From the NCBI GenBank assembly GCA_946538795.1, contig CAMNGY010000122.1, positions 1 through 5,738 on the forward strand: a stretch of DNA of 5,738 nt, in the 5' to 3' direction. The position numbers and the translations under genes are program-made. The notes beneath the pieces are model-generated. The model was not told the DNA's origin. It saw only the letters and a program-made list of their open reading frames with translations, and searched no databases. This document shows positions 1 through 5,394 of this stretch, one piece after another. Numbering within the stretch: the first letter of the stretch is position 1; each line of letters begins with the position of its first letter. This DNA comes from an uncultured Treponema sp. (GTDB lineage: Bacteria > Spirochaetota > Spirochaetia > Treponematales > Treponemataceae).

Positions 1-157
1 TCTCCCGGGGCTGGAGAACGCCCTCCGCGCGGAGGGCTGCGGCGACAGGCTCGCCCTCGTAGCCCCGCATCTCTTTTCCGTCAAACATGAAGCTGACGAG
101 CTGTCCTTTCTTGGGCGTTCCCAGGACAGGATGCTCGGTGATTCTTTGTCCTTCCAT
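1..157 (-). CDS. (2Fe-2S)-binding protein, HcnA/SoxA-N-like, N-terminus only
   Basis: Fifty-two codons are visible from ATG at 157 before the window edge; the gene continues to the left. The N-terminus opens MEGQRITEHPVLG and continues with FDGKEMRGYEGEPVAAALRAEG. This is the beta-strand/helix start of the small ferredoxin-like domain found as HcnA (hydrogen cyanide synthase A), as the N-terminus of sarcosine oxidase alpha, and as the small subunit of heteromeric amino/imino acid dehydrogenases. The cluster-binding cysteines lie beyond the edge and cannot be checked. In this family the protein passes electrons for an FAD subunit that oxidises a secondary amine or amino acid to an imine. An AGAGG-type ribosome binding site precedes the start, and the gene begins 11 nt after the permease stop, so it is the fifth visible gene of the operon. 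FAD oxidoreductase subunits would be expected to the left. Family assignment is fairly firm; substrate is unknown. Confidence 0.75.
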   Translation of the reverse strand, partial: MEGQRITEHPVLGTPKKGQLVSFMFDGKEMRGYEGEPVAAALRAEGVLQPRE

Positions 158-168
158 ATCTCTTTCCT

Positions 169-1668
169 CTACAAATCTTTCTGTTCTGGTCTTGTGCCCG
201 TGTTCTGTTCCGCGCTCACCGCCTGCACGTCGGGAACCGCCTCTATGTGCAGCTTCCTGGCGAGAAGGGGGTAATGCCGCATCTGGTACAAATCCGTGTC
301 CATCGCCATGACTTCCTTGATCGGGTAGGCCTTGAACAGGGGCCGCTTCATCCTGAAGCATACCCAGAAGAACGCATACAGGGCGAGCAGCAGGGAAACC
401 GCGGCGAATATCCCGAAGATAATCAGGCGGTTCTTCATGTCGGGCGCGATGTTCCAGATCATGAAGAGGTTCCCGATGACGCCGACCAGCGGGATGAGAA
501 TCCCGAACGGCAGCTTGAACGTCCTCGGTGCCTTGGGCAGCTTGAACCTCAGGACAATAACGTCTATGTGCAGGATGACATAGCAGAAAATCCAGAATAC
601 GCAGCCCGTGTTTATCAGGAAGACTATCTTCTCGCTCGTCCCCAGCCCGGTCGCGTTTATCGCAATCAGCGCGCTGGTGATGAGGATGAGGCCCACGTAA
701 GGGGTCCCGCTCTTGTTCCGCCGCATGAAGAGCTTGGGAAGCAGGTCAATCTTCGCCATGCCGAAGCAGAGCTGGCTCACCCCGAACATCGCGGTGTTCA
801 CCGTGCTGACGACCGCGAGCAGGGAGACGACCGTCATCCATGCGGTCCCTGCCTTGCCGAGCAGGGCCGTCCCGTAGAGCATGTGGGGGACGGTGCTCTC
901 GCCAAGCTCAGCCCAGGGGGTATAGTGGCTGAATCCGATGACGATGAAAACCTGCATCACGAGGATAATCACCAGGCTCAGCACCATCCCGAGCGGAACC
1001 ATCCTGCGAGCGTTCCTGACCTCGCTCGATATCGGAACGATGTATTCAACCCCGATGAAAAGGAAGAAAGACAGTCCCAGAAGGGAGAATATGTCGCCGA
1101 TGTCCGTGGAGAGGACGGCCGGCTGCTCCACGATTGCGGCGGGGTTCACCTTGATGCAGCCGAGGATTCCCATCACGACGAGCGAGCCGATGAGGGCATA
1201 CGCGACGACGTTCTGAATCTTTGCGAACATATCAACGCCGCGCAGGTTCAGCATGAACAGGATGAGGACGAGGGTGACCGTGTAGGCCGTTCCCGTCACG
1301 GGTATGCCGAAAAGCGTCTCTCCTATGACCGCGCCAAGCGTATTGCCGAACATGGCCGCCTCGCTGGAGATGAGTATCATCTGGCAGGCAAGGAAGCCTC
1401 CCATGCTCGTTATGATCGTCAGGAAGGGGCCAGCACAGGCGAGCGTGAACTGGGCCATACCGCCCGTCAGGTTGGGCATGAGGGCGTTCAGCTCGCATAT
1501 AGACAGGGCCGTCAGTATGTTGAACGCGCATGCGACGGTCATGCTTATGATGAACGGAAGGCCTATCGCGCTGGAGCCCTGCCCGATTGAAAGCAGGCAG
1601 CTCGTCGCGACGATAAGGCCCACGCCTGTCGCAATGACGCTCGCAAGCCCCAAAGATTTCTGTTCCAT
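169..1668 (-). CDS. APC-superfamily amino acid permease
   Basis: This 499-residue protein is hydrophobic almost throughout, with about twelve predicted membrane helices, the usual size and topology of the amino acid-polyamine-organocation (APC) superfamily. Helix 1 carries the glycine-rich stretch ATGVGLIVATSCLLSIG, equivalent to the unwound substrate-binding segment of APC transporters. The middle has FLFIGVEYIVPISSEVRNA, matching the family's helix 6 region (F-x-G-x-E followed by an acidic/Asn turn), and a cytoplasmic loop reads PKAPRTFKLPFG, a typical APC signature. The last ~60 residues are a hydrophilic tail. Such proteins import amino acids or amines with protons, or exchange them for products. 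AGGAGG lies 6 nt before ATG and overlaps the RidA stop codon (TAGGAGG), indicating tight translational coupling. Its place beside an OCD-like enzyme, RidA and an Fe-S dehydrogenase subunit suggests it imports the substrate of the operon. The exact substrate cannot be deduced. Confidence 0.9.
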   Translation of the reverse strand: MEQKSLGLASVIATGVGLIVATSCLLSIGQGSSAIGLPFIISMTVACAFNILTALSICELNALMPNLTGGMAQFTLACAGPFLTIITSMGGFLACQMILISSEAAMFGNTLGAVIGETLFGIPVTGTAYTVTLVLILFMLNLRGVDMFAKIQNVVAYALIGSLVVMGILGCIKVNPAAIVEQPAVLSTDIGDIFSLLGLSFFLFIGVEYIVPISSEVRNARRMVPLGMVLSLVIILVMQVFIVIGFSHYTPWAELGESTVPHMLYGTALLGKAGTAWMTVVSLLAVVSTVNTAMFGVSQLCFGMAKIDLLPKLFMRRNKSGTPYVGLILITSALIAINATGLGTSEKIVFLINTGCVFWIFCYVILHIDVIVLRFKLPKAPRTFKLPFGILIPLVGVIGNLFMIWNIAPDMKNRLIIFGIFAAVSLLLALYAFFWVCFRMKRPLFKAYPIKEVMAMDTDLYQMRHYPLLARKLHIEAVPDVQAVSAEQNTGTRPEQKDL

Positions 1669-1678
1669 AAAGGACCTC

Positions 1679-2083
1679 CTAGCTTTCCAGCTCCGTATGG
1701 AGCGCCGCCGACATCTGCACTTCCAAAAGCTGCGCGGGCCTGTTCAAAGAGGCGACCGTCACGGCAGTGCAGAGGGGCATGACATCGTGGAATATCTCAG
1801 TGTATGCCTGCCAGCCGGATTTGTCGAATCCCGGCGTAAGGAAAATCTGAATCTCATACACGTCCTCTTTCTTTCCCCCGGCCTTCTCGATGATGCCGAG
1901 CTGCTTCTCCAGCACGTACTTCATCTGGGCGTATGAATCCCCTTCCCCGTACACGGAACCGTCCGGCTGCACGGAGGTCGTCCCGCCCACGAAGATGAAA
2001 TCCCCGATCCTGACTGCGCGGGAATATCCCATTTTCTGCTCAAGAGGCGCGCCCGAAGAAAAATTCTTCCTTTTCATACTCAT
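1679..2083 (-). CDS. RidA/YjgF/UK114 family protein lacking the catalytic arginine
   Basis: The 134-residue protein has the length and layout of the RidA (YjgF/YER057c/UK114) family, soluble trimers that bind or hydrolyse reactive enamine/imine intermediates. Family landmarks are the early strand IGDFIFVGGTT, the central helix region, and the C-terminal segment PLCTAVTVASLNRPAQLLEV, which aligns with the family's PARS-x-V-x-V-A...VEIE signature. In that alignment the arginine that gives true RidA its imine deaminase activity is replaced by cysteine (Cys105), while the downstream glutamate (Glu121) remains. This resembles the Arg-less Rid subgroups, so a binding or different chemical role is possible. 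The ATG at 2083 overlaps the P-II stop codon as ATGA. A second ATG at 2077 is better spaced from GGGGAG (8 nt against 2 nt) and may be the true start. The permease follows after 10 nt. Confidence 0.9.
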   Translation of the reverse strand: MSMKRKNFSSGAPLEQKMGYSRAVRIGDFIFVGGTTSVQPDGSVYGEGDSYAQMKYVLEKQLGIIEKAGGKKEDVYEIQIFLTPGFDKSGWQAYTEIFHDVMPLCTAVTVASLNRPAQLLEVQMSAALHTELES

Positions 2084-2439
2084 TTCTCCCCGGATATGAG
2101 GGCAGCCTCGCCCTCCTCACCCGTGCGGACGCGGACGATGTCCGTCACCTCGCTGACAAAAATCTTTCCGTCCCCGATGTGCCCCGTGTACAGCTCCTTC
2201 TTCAGGAACTCTATCAGCTCGGGCACGTCCTCCTTGGGGAGCACCATCATCACGACCTCTTTCGGCAAAAGCTGGATGTCCTTCTTTTCCTCCAGCTCGA
2301 ATTCCTGCGTGCCGTGCTGCACGCCGCAGCCCAGGACCTGATAGACGGTCATGCCCGTTATGCGGAACTTGCCCAGCGCCTTCTGCAATGCCGCAATCTT
2401 TGATATGCCGGTGATAACCTCGACCCGTGAAAACTTCAT
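2080..2439 (-). CDS. P-II family nitrogen regulatory protein (GlnB/GlnK-like) without the T-loop tyrosine
   Basis: This 119-residue protein has the P-II fold, a trimeric cytoplasmic sensor of ATP/ADP and 2-oxoglutarate that regulates targets by binding through its T-loop. Visible landmarks are GMTVYQVLGCG (29-39), Gln41 and Lys60 (equivalent to the 2-oxoglutarate contacts Gln39 and Lys58 of E. coli GlnB), the B-loop TGHIGDGKIF (85-94) and the C-loop VRVRTGE (102-108). The T-loop is divergent: position 53, equivalent to uridylylated Tyr51, is lysine, and the loop is charged (EFELEEKKD). Control by UTase/GlnD at that tyrosine is therefore ruled out. The start at 2439 is chosen because AGGAGG sits 8 nt upstream and MKFSRVEVI matches family N-termini; an in-frame ATG at 2496 has no such site. 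The gene lies in a catabolic/transport operon rather than beside amtB, suggesting a dedicated target here, perhaps the permease or an enzyme. That target is inference. Confidence 0.92.
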   Translation of the reverse strand: MKFSRVEVITGISKIAALQKALGKFRITGMTVYQVLGCGVQHGTQEFELEEKKDIQLLPKEVVMMVLPKEDVPELIEFLKKELYTGHIGDGKIFVSEVTDIVRVRTGEEGEAALISGEK

Positions 2440-2591
2440 AGTGTGTTCCTCCTGCCTGTTGCACAGGCTCACGAGGGCCTGCAGAGGCCCCCGCATGTAA
2501 AAATAAAAGACATGGCGGCCTGCCCGCCCTCCCGCAGGCAGACCTTAAATCATCCCGGAAGCCCGCTCGGAAATTCCGGGAACCACTGCAA
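2440..2591 (-). promoter_or_regulatory. Hairpin-rich spacer between the OCD-like gene and the P-II gene
   Basis: This 152-nt stretch contains no gene but four inverted repeats on the transcribed (minus) strand. They are 2554-2580 (7-bp stem, 13-nt loop), 2517-2544 (11-bp stem with G-U pairs, 6-nt loop), 2475-2490 (6-bp stem, 4-nt loop) and 2454-2468 (5-bp stem, 5-nt loop). The last one abuts the P-II Shine-Dalgarno AGGAGG (2453-2448). The second is followed, after about 8 nt, by a U-rich run (2508-2499), so it could act as a partial or conditional terminator, or stabilise the upstream message. No convincing promoter was seen here. Confidence 0.5.
2499..2544 (-). terminator. Possible weak or partial intrinsic terminator after the OCD-like gene
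   Basis: An 11-bp GC-rich stem (2517-2527 paired with 2534-2544, two G-U pairs, 6-nt loop) is followed on the minus strand by CUUUUAUUUUU. The U tract begins about 8 nt after the stem, farther than in a canonical terminator, so partial read-through into the P-II gene is the most natural reading. It would lower expression of the downstream four genes relative to the first. Confidence 0.35.
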
Positions 2592-3743
2592 TCACACGAC
2601 CATCTTGGGAGAATCCCAGAGGCTGAGCTTGGTGCCGATGCCCTTCGCAAGCGCGTTGCGGTAGACAATCGTTCCCCATGCGACATCCTCGACCGGCATA
2701 CCGCCGACGGAGTAGACGACAATCTCGTCCGGATCGCGGTGCACGGGAACCTTGCCCATCAGGATGTCGCCCAGGTCGTCCAGCCGGTCCTTGGTCATCT
2801 TGCCTTCCGCGACAAGATCCTCCACCTTCACTGCGGGAATCGGGATCGTCATGAACGCGTCGGGCTTATACTCCTCTTCCCAAGCCTCGTAGAGCAGGAT
2901 GTTGTCAGCGACGTTGCGGGCGCGCTTGATGATGAAGTCATCGTCAAAGCGCAGGGCGGCGGTGGAGCATATCATCGCCCCCTTCTTGATCCACTCCTCC
3001 TTGATGTAGGGGTACTCGTCCAGCTTGCCGGTCGGGACGGAGGTGCTGACGTACACGATGTCGCTGTCCCGCGTCGCCGCCTCTATCGTGTCCACGGGGA
3101 CAAATTCCACCGAGGGGTAATCCGCCTTTGCCCCGGCAATGAAGCGCTCAAGGCTGCCCTTGCCGCGGCCCTTGACCTTCACGGTCTTGATGCCGGGGCG
3201 GACCGCCATAATCGCGGCGAGCGCGGTCTTGCTCATGACTCCGGGGCCGACGATTCCCGCGACCTCAGCATCCTCCTTGGCAAAGTACTTGAATCCCACT
3301 CCGGGTACCGCGCCTGTACGGTAGGCGGAAAGGATGTTCGCGCTCATGTGGGCGACGGGGGCCCCGGTGTCCTTGTCGTTCAGCGTCAGCATGAGGATGG
3401 AGCGGGGAAGCCCTTTCTCCCTGTTGTCGGGGTTGGAGCCGTACCACTTGCAGCCCGCCATGTCGAACTTGCCGCCGAGGTATGCGGGCATCGCCATGAA
3501 GCGGCGGTCGGGGGCATCCGTCGGCATCTCCGGGAAAGGAGAGCTTGTGGGGAACGAGACCATCGTGCCGTGGCTGTTGCCGTTTGCCCCGCCCATGCGG
3601 TAGTTGCCGACCTTCATCAGCTTGAACATCTCTTCCATCGCCTCAATGCAGCCGGCCATGTCCTTGACTCCGGCCGCGATCATGTCGTCCTCGCTGAGAT
3701 ACAGGAAATCGACCTTCGGATACAGTGCTTTTGCGTCTGCCAT
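2592..3743 (-). CDS. Ornithine cyclodeaminase/mu-crystallin family NAD(P)-dependent enzyme (tyramine oxidase subunit B type)
   Basis: The 383-residue protein belongs to the ornithine cyclodeaminase/mu-crystallin family, cytoplasmic NAD(P)-binding enzymes that include ornithine cyclodeaminase, alanine dehydrogenase and ketimine/imine reductases. The substrate-site lysine region is clear (CKWYGSNPDNREKGLPRS, Lys99), followed by SAYRTGA (139-145, Arg142), both hallmarks of the family. The Rossmann nucleotide loop is GIVGPGVMSK (GxGxxS at 166-171). It is somewhat longer than classical ornithine cyclodeaminase (about 350 residues). As I recall, this longer subgroup is labelled tyramine oxidase subunit B in some databases, so a true ornithine cyclodeaminase role should not be assumed. 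AAGGAG lies 6 nt before ATG. It is the first gene of the operon, behind a promoter and attenuator-like leader, and is followed by a hairpin-rich spacer before the P-II gene. Likely roles are reduction of a cyclic or linear imine, or deamination of an amino acid supplied by the operon. The precise reaction is unknown. Confidence 0.88.
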   Translation of the reverse strand: MADAKALYPKVDFLYLSEDDMIAAGVKDMAGCIEAMEEMFKLMKVGNYRMGGANGNSHGTMVSFPTSSPFPEMPTDAPDRRFMAMPAYLGGKFDMAGCKWYGSNPDNREKGLPRSILMLTLNDKDTGAPVAHMSANILSAYRTGAVPGVGFKYFAKEDAEVAGIVGPGVMSKTALAAIMAVRPGIKTVKVKGRGKGSLERFIAGAKADYPSVEFVPVDTIEAATRDSDIVYVSTSVPTGKLDEYPYIKEEWIKKGAMICSTAALRFDDDFIIKRARNVADNILLYEAWEEEYKPDAFMTIPIPAVKVEDLVAEGKMTKDRLDDLGDILMGKVPVHRDPDEIVVYSVGGMPVEDVAWGTIVYRNALAKGIGTKLSLWDSPKMVV

Positions 3744-3772
3744 AGTTTTCTCCTTACAATGCTTAGATTAAC

Positions 3773-3822
3773 AAAAAAGGCGCTGGCCCCGTCCCTGCAG
3801 TAAGGGAAGAACCAACGCCTTT
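3773..3822 (-). terminator. Leader intrinsic terminator (attenuator) before the OCD-like gene
   Basis: On the minus strand AAAGGCGTTGG (3822-3812) pairs fully with CCAGCGCCTTT (3786-3776, one G-U pair). The stem extends through an imperfect inner helix (TCCC with GGGA) and is directly followed by a run of six T (3778-3773, partly shared with the stem). This is a textbook rho-independent terminator. It lies between the operon promoter and the first ribosome binding site (AAGGAG at 3755-3750), so it would stop the operon's own transcript unless something prevents it forming. It could also end a transcript from farther right, but no intact minus-strand gene lies there. Confidence 0.75.
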
Positions 3823-3826
3823 GTTG
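3813..3826 (-). promoter_or_regulatory. Candidate antiterminator hairpin with ANTAR-type hexaloop
   Basis: In the leader RNA, CAAC (3826-3823) pairs with GUUG (3816-3813) around the six-base loop AAAGGC. A at loop position 1 and G at position 4 are the bases reported to define RNA targets of ANTAR-domain antiterminators (EutV, NasR, AmiR). The loop and 3' arm are the same bases as the terminator's 5' arm, so the two structures exclude each other, as in known ANTAR switches. Those sites normally have two such hairpins. Upstream I see only UGUC-AGCAA-GACA (3837-3825), which has a five-base loop without the G and overlaps the second hairpin, so the call is tentative. Confidence 0.35.
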
Positions 3827-3839
3827 TCTTGCTGACAGC

Positions 3840-3873
3840 ACTATAGCATATTGAAAAAATCAGTCATTGTAAA
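3840..3873 (-). promoter_or_regulatory. Promoter of the OCD-PII-RidA-permease operon
   Basis: On the minus strand TTTACA (3873-3868) and TATGCT (3850-3845) are separated by 17 nt. An overlapping alternative is ATGACT (3867-3862) with an extended -10 TGCTATAGT (TATAGT at 3845-3840) at 16-nt spacing. Either sigma-70-type choice places the transcript start at about 3833-3839, just upstream of the leader terminator, giving a 5' leader of roughly 90-95 nt before the first gene. Confidence 0.6.
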
Positions 3874-3890
3874 AATCGGAACTGCCTTTA

Positions 3891-4072
3891 TGCCCCTCCT
3901 GCACACGCGCCCATTACCTCCATATCCTCAGTGTACCGCACATCGCCGGAGACGGCTAGTTTCCTTCTACCGCCCGGACATCGTCGGCGGTCAGGACATA
4001 GCGTGGTACACGGCGGAGTTCCCGGGCGAATCGAGCTTCATCCGGGACATGCGGCCCTATTCCTTCCAGTAG
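3891..4072 (+). pseudogene. Probable C-terminal gene remnant, unidentified protein, with likely frameshift
   Basis: The plus-strand frame ending at TAG 4070-4072 reads LVSFYRPDIVGGQDIAWYTA followed by EFPGESSFIRDMRPYSFQ. Its third codon positions are overwhelmingly G or C, as in the left operon, whereas the opposite-strand frame lacks that bias. Just upstream the same bias continues in another frame (3891-3956, reading HYLHILSVPHIAGDG before a TAG at 3957), which suggests a one-base frameshift near 3950. No good start or ribosome binding site is visible, and coding signs disappear by about 3880. I do not recognise the protein. It overlaps the tail of the nitroreductase remnant by 16 nt in convergent orientation. 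It could still be chance open frame. Confidence 0.35.
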
Positions 4073-4300
4073 ACCCTGCCTTCTTTGCGGGGGACTGGAG
4101 CCGGAATCTCGCCGTCGGCATAGCCGATTGCGCAGTGTCCGATTCCTTCCCATTCACCGCTGATTCCCAGTTCTTTCAGGATGGCCTTGCCTTCCGCGCT
4201 CTCAAACTCCTCTTTCGCTCGGTGAATCCAAATGCTCCCCATTGGACGTGTATTTCCGCACGCTCCTGCGTTCCTTCATCGCCTTGATAATCTCGTTCAT
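4057..4300 (-). pseudogene. Nitroreductase-family pseudogene (internal deletion and frame change)
   Basis: From ATG 4300 (GGAGG 5 nt upstream) the frame reads MNEIIKAMKERRSVRKYTSN, the FMN-contacting N-terminus of small nitroreductases (E/K-R-R-S-x-R-x-Y/F). This frame ends in TGA at 4202 after 32 residues. In another frame, from about 4242, the strand reads GSIWIHRAKEEFESAEGKA, then GISGEWEGIGHCAIGYADGE and APVPRKEGRVYWKE. This is the C-terminal third of the same family (cf. LGSCWIHRAKEEFE and IGHCxxGYxxGE..PRK). Intact members have about 170-180 residues, so roughly 90-110 central residues are missing and the junction (about 4240-4250) is out of frame. The product cannot fold as an FMN nitroreductase. 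Its promoter-like sequence is still present. A separate 61-residue product from ATG 4242 is possible but unlikely to be functional. Confidence 0.8.
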
Positions 4301-4333
4301 CATTTCCTCCGGGATGCAAAGTGTTTTCTATTT

Positions 4334-4363
4334 ATAGTAATAGAATTGCAGGGAACTCGTCAA
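4334..4363 (-). promoter_or_regulatory. Relic promoter of the nitroreductase pseudogene
   Basis: On the minus strand TTGACG (4363-4358) is followed after 18 nt by TACTAT (4339-4334), with TATAAA overlapping at 4336-4331. The pseudogene start is about 35 nt downstream with GGAGG at 4310-4306. This may still be active and could read through the remnant towards the OCD operon. Confidence 0.45.
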
Positions 4364-4466
4364 GGCGGAAGCTGTGAGCAGGGCACAGAAAGGGTGTCAT
4401 TAGTGCAATGAATCGGGATAAAAACAAATACTTCTCACTCTACCGCATAACGAACGAGTGACCATG

Positions 4467-4472
4467 TATAAT
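4467..4472 (+). promoter_or_regulatory. Possible -10 element for the SHOCT gene
   Basis: A perfect TATAAT lies about 95 nt upstream of the preferred SHOCT start on the plus strand. No good -35 hexamer is seen at 16-18 nt spacing, so this rests on the -10 alone. The surrounding stretch 4364-4522 is AT-rich, and I see no gene in it. Confidence 0.35.
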
Positions 4473-4517
4473 TGCCATAAGCTCATGAAGAAGAAGGCTG
4501 ATTGAGCGTAAGAATTG

Positions 4518-4542
4518 AAAAACTGCCCTCGTATGAGGGCAG
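4518..4542 (-). terminator. Perfect 8-bp hairpin with flanking A/T tracts in the SHOCT leader
   Basis: CTGCCCTC (4523-4530) and GAGGGCAG (4535-4542) form a perfect stem with a four-base loop. On the minus strand the stem is followed by TTTTT (4522-4518), giving a good intrinsic terminator shape, whereas on the plus strand the following tract is the poorer AAATATATTTT. No minus-strand gene needs ending here. It may block antisense transcription into the left region, or act as an RNA hairpin just before the SHOCT ribosome binding site (GGAG at about 4556-4559). Confidence 0.45.
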
Positions 4543-4565
4543 AAATATATTTTGCGGAGATTCTT

Positions 4566-5378
4566 ATGGGATTCCTTAGTGGCTTTGTTGATAAAATGGT
4601 CGAAAATGCGAATGAAAAAGCTCTTGCCCAGCAGGCCGAGCAATGGTCCTCTCAATCTTTTAGGAAGAACGAGTACAATAAGTTTAGGGGATCTCTTGAG
4701 GACAAAAGCAGGGCAGAGAAAAAATACCTTCTAACAGAACTCATAATGCCTTTGATTCCAAGGGAATATATCGATGAATGCATCGAGTATCTCGATTTTC
4801 CTCTTCTTGAAGAGGAGCTTGATGCCGAACGTGAATATGGGTACAAAAGTTTATTCACTTCTATAGGCTCTTGGGAAGCCATGGAAGAAGAAAAGTTCAA
4901 AAAAGCATGGACTCTTTTAACTACAGACGAACAGGAAAAATACAAACTATGGAAAGACATCAGTGACAAATTTTTTGATTGTCGAAAGTATTTCGATTCC
5001 AATGATGATGACTTTAAGACCTTTGATACAGCCACACGCAACGAAAATATCTACAGGCTCCTGCAATCATACGAGGCAGAAGGAAAAACGTCAGAAATCG
5101 AAATGGCTTTGATCTATATGAAGGAGGACGAAAAAGAAGCTTATAAAGCGAAGAAGGCAACGGCCGCTTCTGCTCCCAAAGCAATTCCTCAACCACAGGC
5201 CCCTGTCCAGAAGCAGCCTGTGGCGGTACCGTCACCAGCCCCTGTGGTACAAGCACCTGCATCTGCTGAAGACGAGCTTGAGGCAAAGCTTGCCAAGCTC
5301 AAGAATCTGTTTGACAAAGGCTTAATCAGCCAAGAAGATTTCGACAAAAAGAAATCCGACTTGCTTATGAATCTTTAA
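4566..5378 (+). CDS. SHOCT domain-containing protein
   Basis: The preferred start is ATG 4566, with GCGGAG 6 nt upstream, giving 270 residues; an in-frame TTG at 4515 would add 17 residues drawn from the leader hairpin and is disfavoured. The N-terminal ~195 residues are charged and mostly helical, with no transmembrane segment or family I recognise, and include an acidic patch (DSNDDDFKTFD). Residues about 198-235 form a low-complexity Ala/Pro/Gln linker (PQPQAPVQKQPVAVPSPAP). The last ~35 residues (ELEAKLAKLKNLFDKGLISQ then EDFDKKKSDLL) are a SHOCT domain, a short C-terminal helical oligomerisation module defined by L-x-x-L-x-x-x-G-x-I/L-x-x-x-x-F/Y-x-x-K-K. Such proteins often accompany membrane proteins, as here. 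Codon use is clearly more AT-rich than in the left operon. The cellular role is unknown. Confidence 0.82.
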   Translation: MGFLSGFVDKMVENANEKALAQQAEQWSSQSFRKNEYNKFRGSLEDKSRAEKKYLLTELIMPLIPREYIDECIEYLDFPLLEEELDAEREYGYKSLFTSIGSWEAMEEEKFKKAWTLLTTDEQEKYKLWKDISDKFFDCRKYFDSNDDDFKTFDTATRNENIYRLLQSYEAEGKTSEIEMALIYMKEDEKEAYKAKKATAASAPKAIPQPQAPVQKQPVAVPSPAPVVQAPASAEDELEAKLAKLKNLFDKGLISQEDFDKKKSDLLMNL

Positions 5379-5394
5379 AGTTTGGAGAATAGAA

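Noticed and set aside
247..1590. Long plus-strand open frame opposite the permease
   Set aside because: Its translation is a hydrophilic mix rich in His, Arg, Glu and Asp with no domain, as expected from the mirror image of a GC-rich membrane protein gene. The minus-strand permease has clear family motifs and a good ribosome binding site.
2117..2722. Minus-strand frame overlapping the P-II gene and the end of the OCD-like gene
   Set aside because: It is an Arg/Gly/Ala-rich out-of-frame reading of two genes with recognisable products.
2739..3803. Long plus-strand open frame opposite the OCD-like gene
   Set aside because: Its composition is His/Val/Arg/Gly-rich without motifs and it runs through the leader terminator. 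The minus strand has the OCD signatures and AAGGAG.
3744..3840. T-box, SAM or other known metabolite riboswitch in the OCD leader
   Set aside because: The leader is too short for a T-box and shows no T-box sequence. I found no match to the short riboswitch cores I know (preQ1, fluoride, guanidine-II/III).
3956..4153. Minus-strand open frame under the nitroreductase tail
   Set aside because: It reads the nitroreductase remnant out of frame, has no start signal and no family resemblance, and its third positions lack the G/C bias seen in the plus-strand frame of the same bases.
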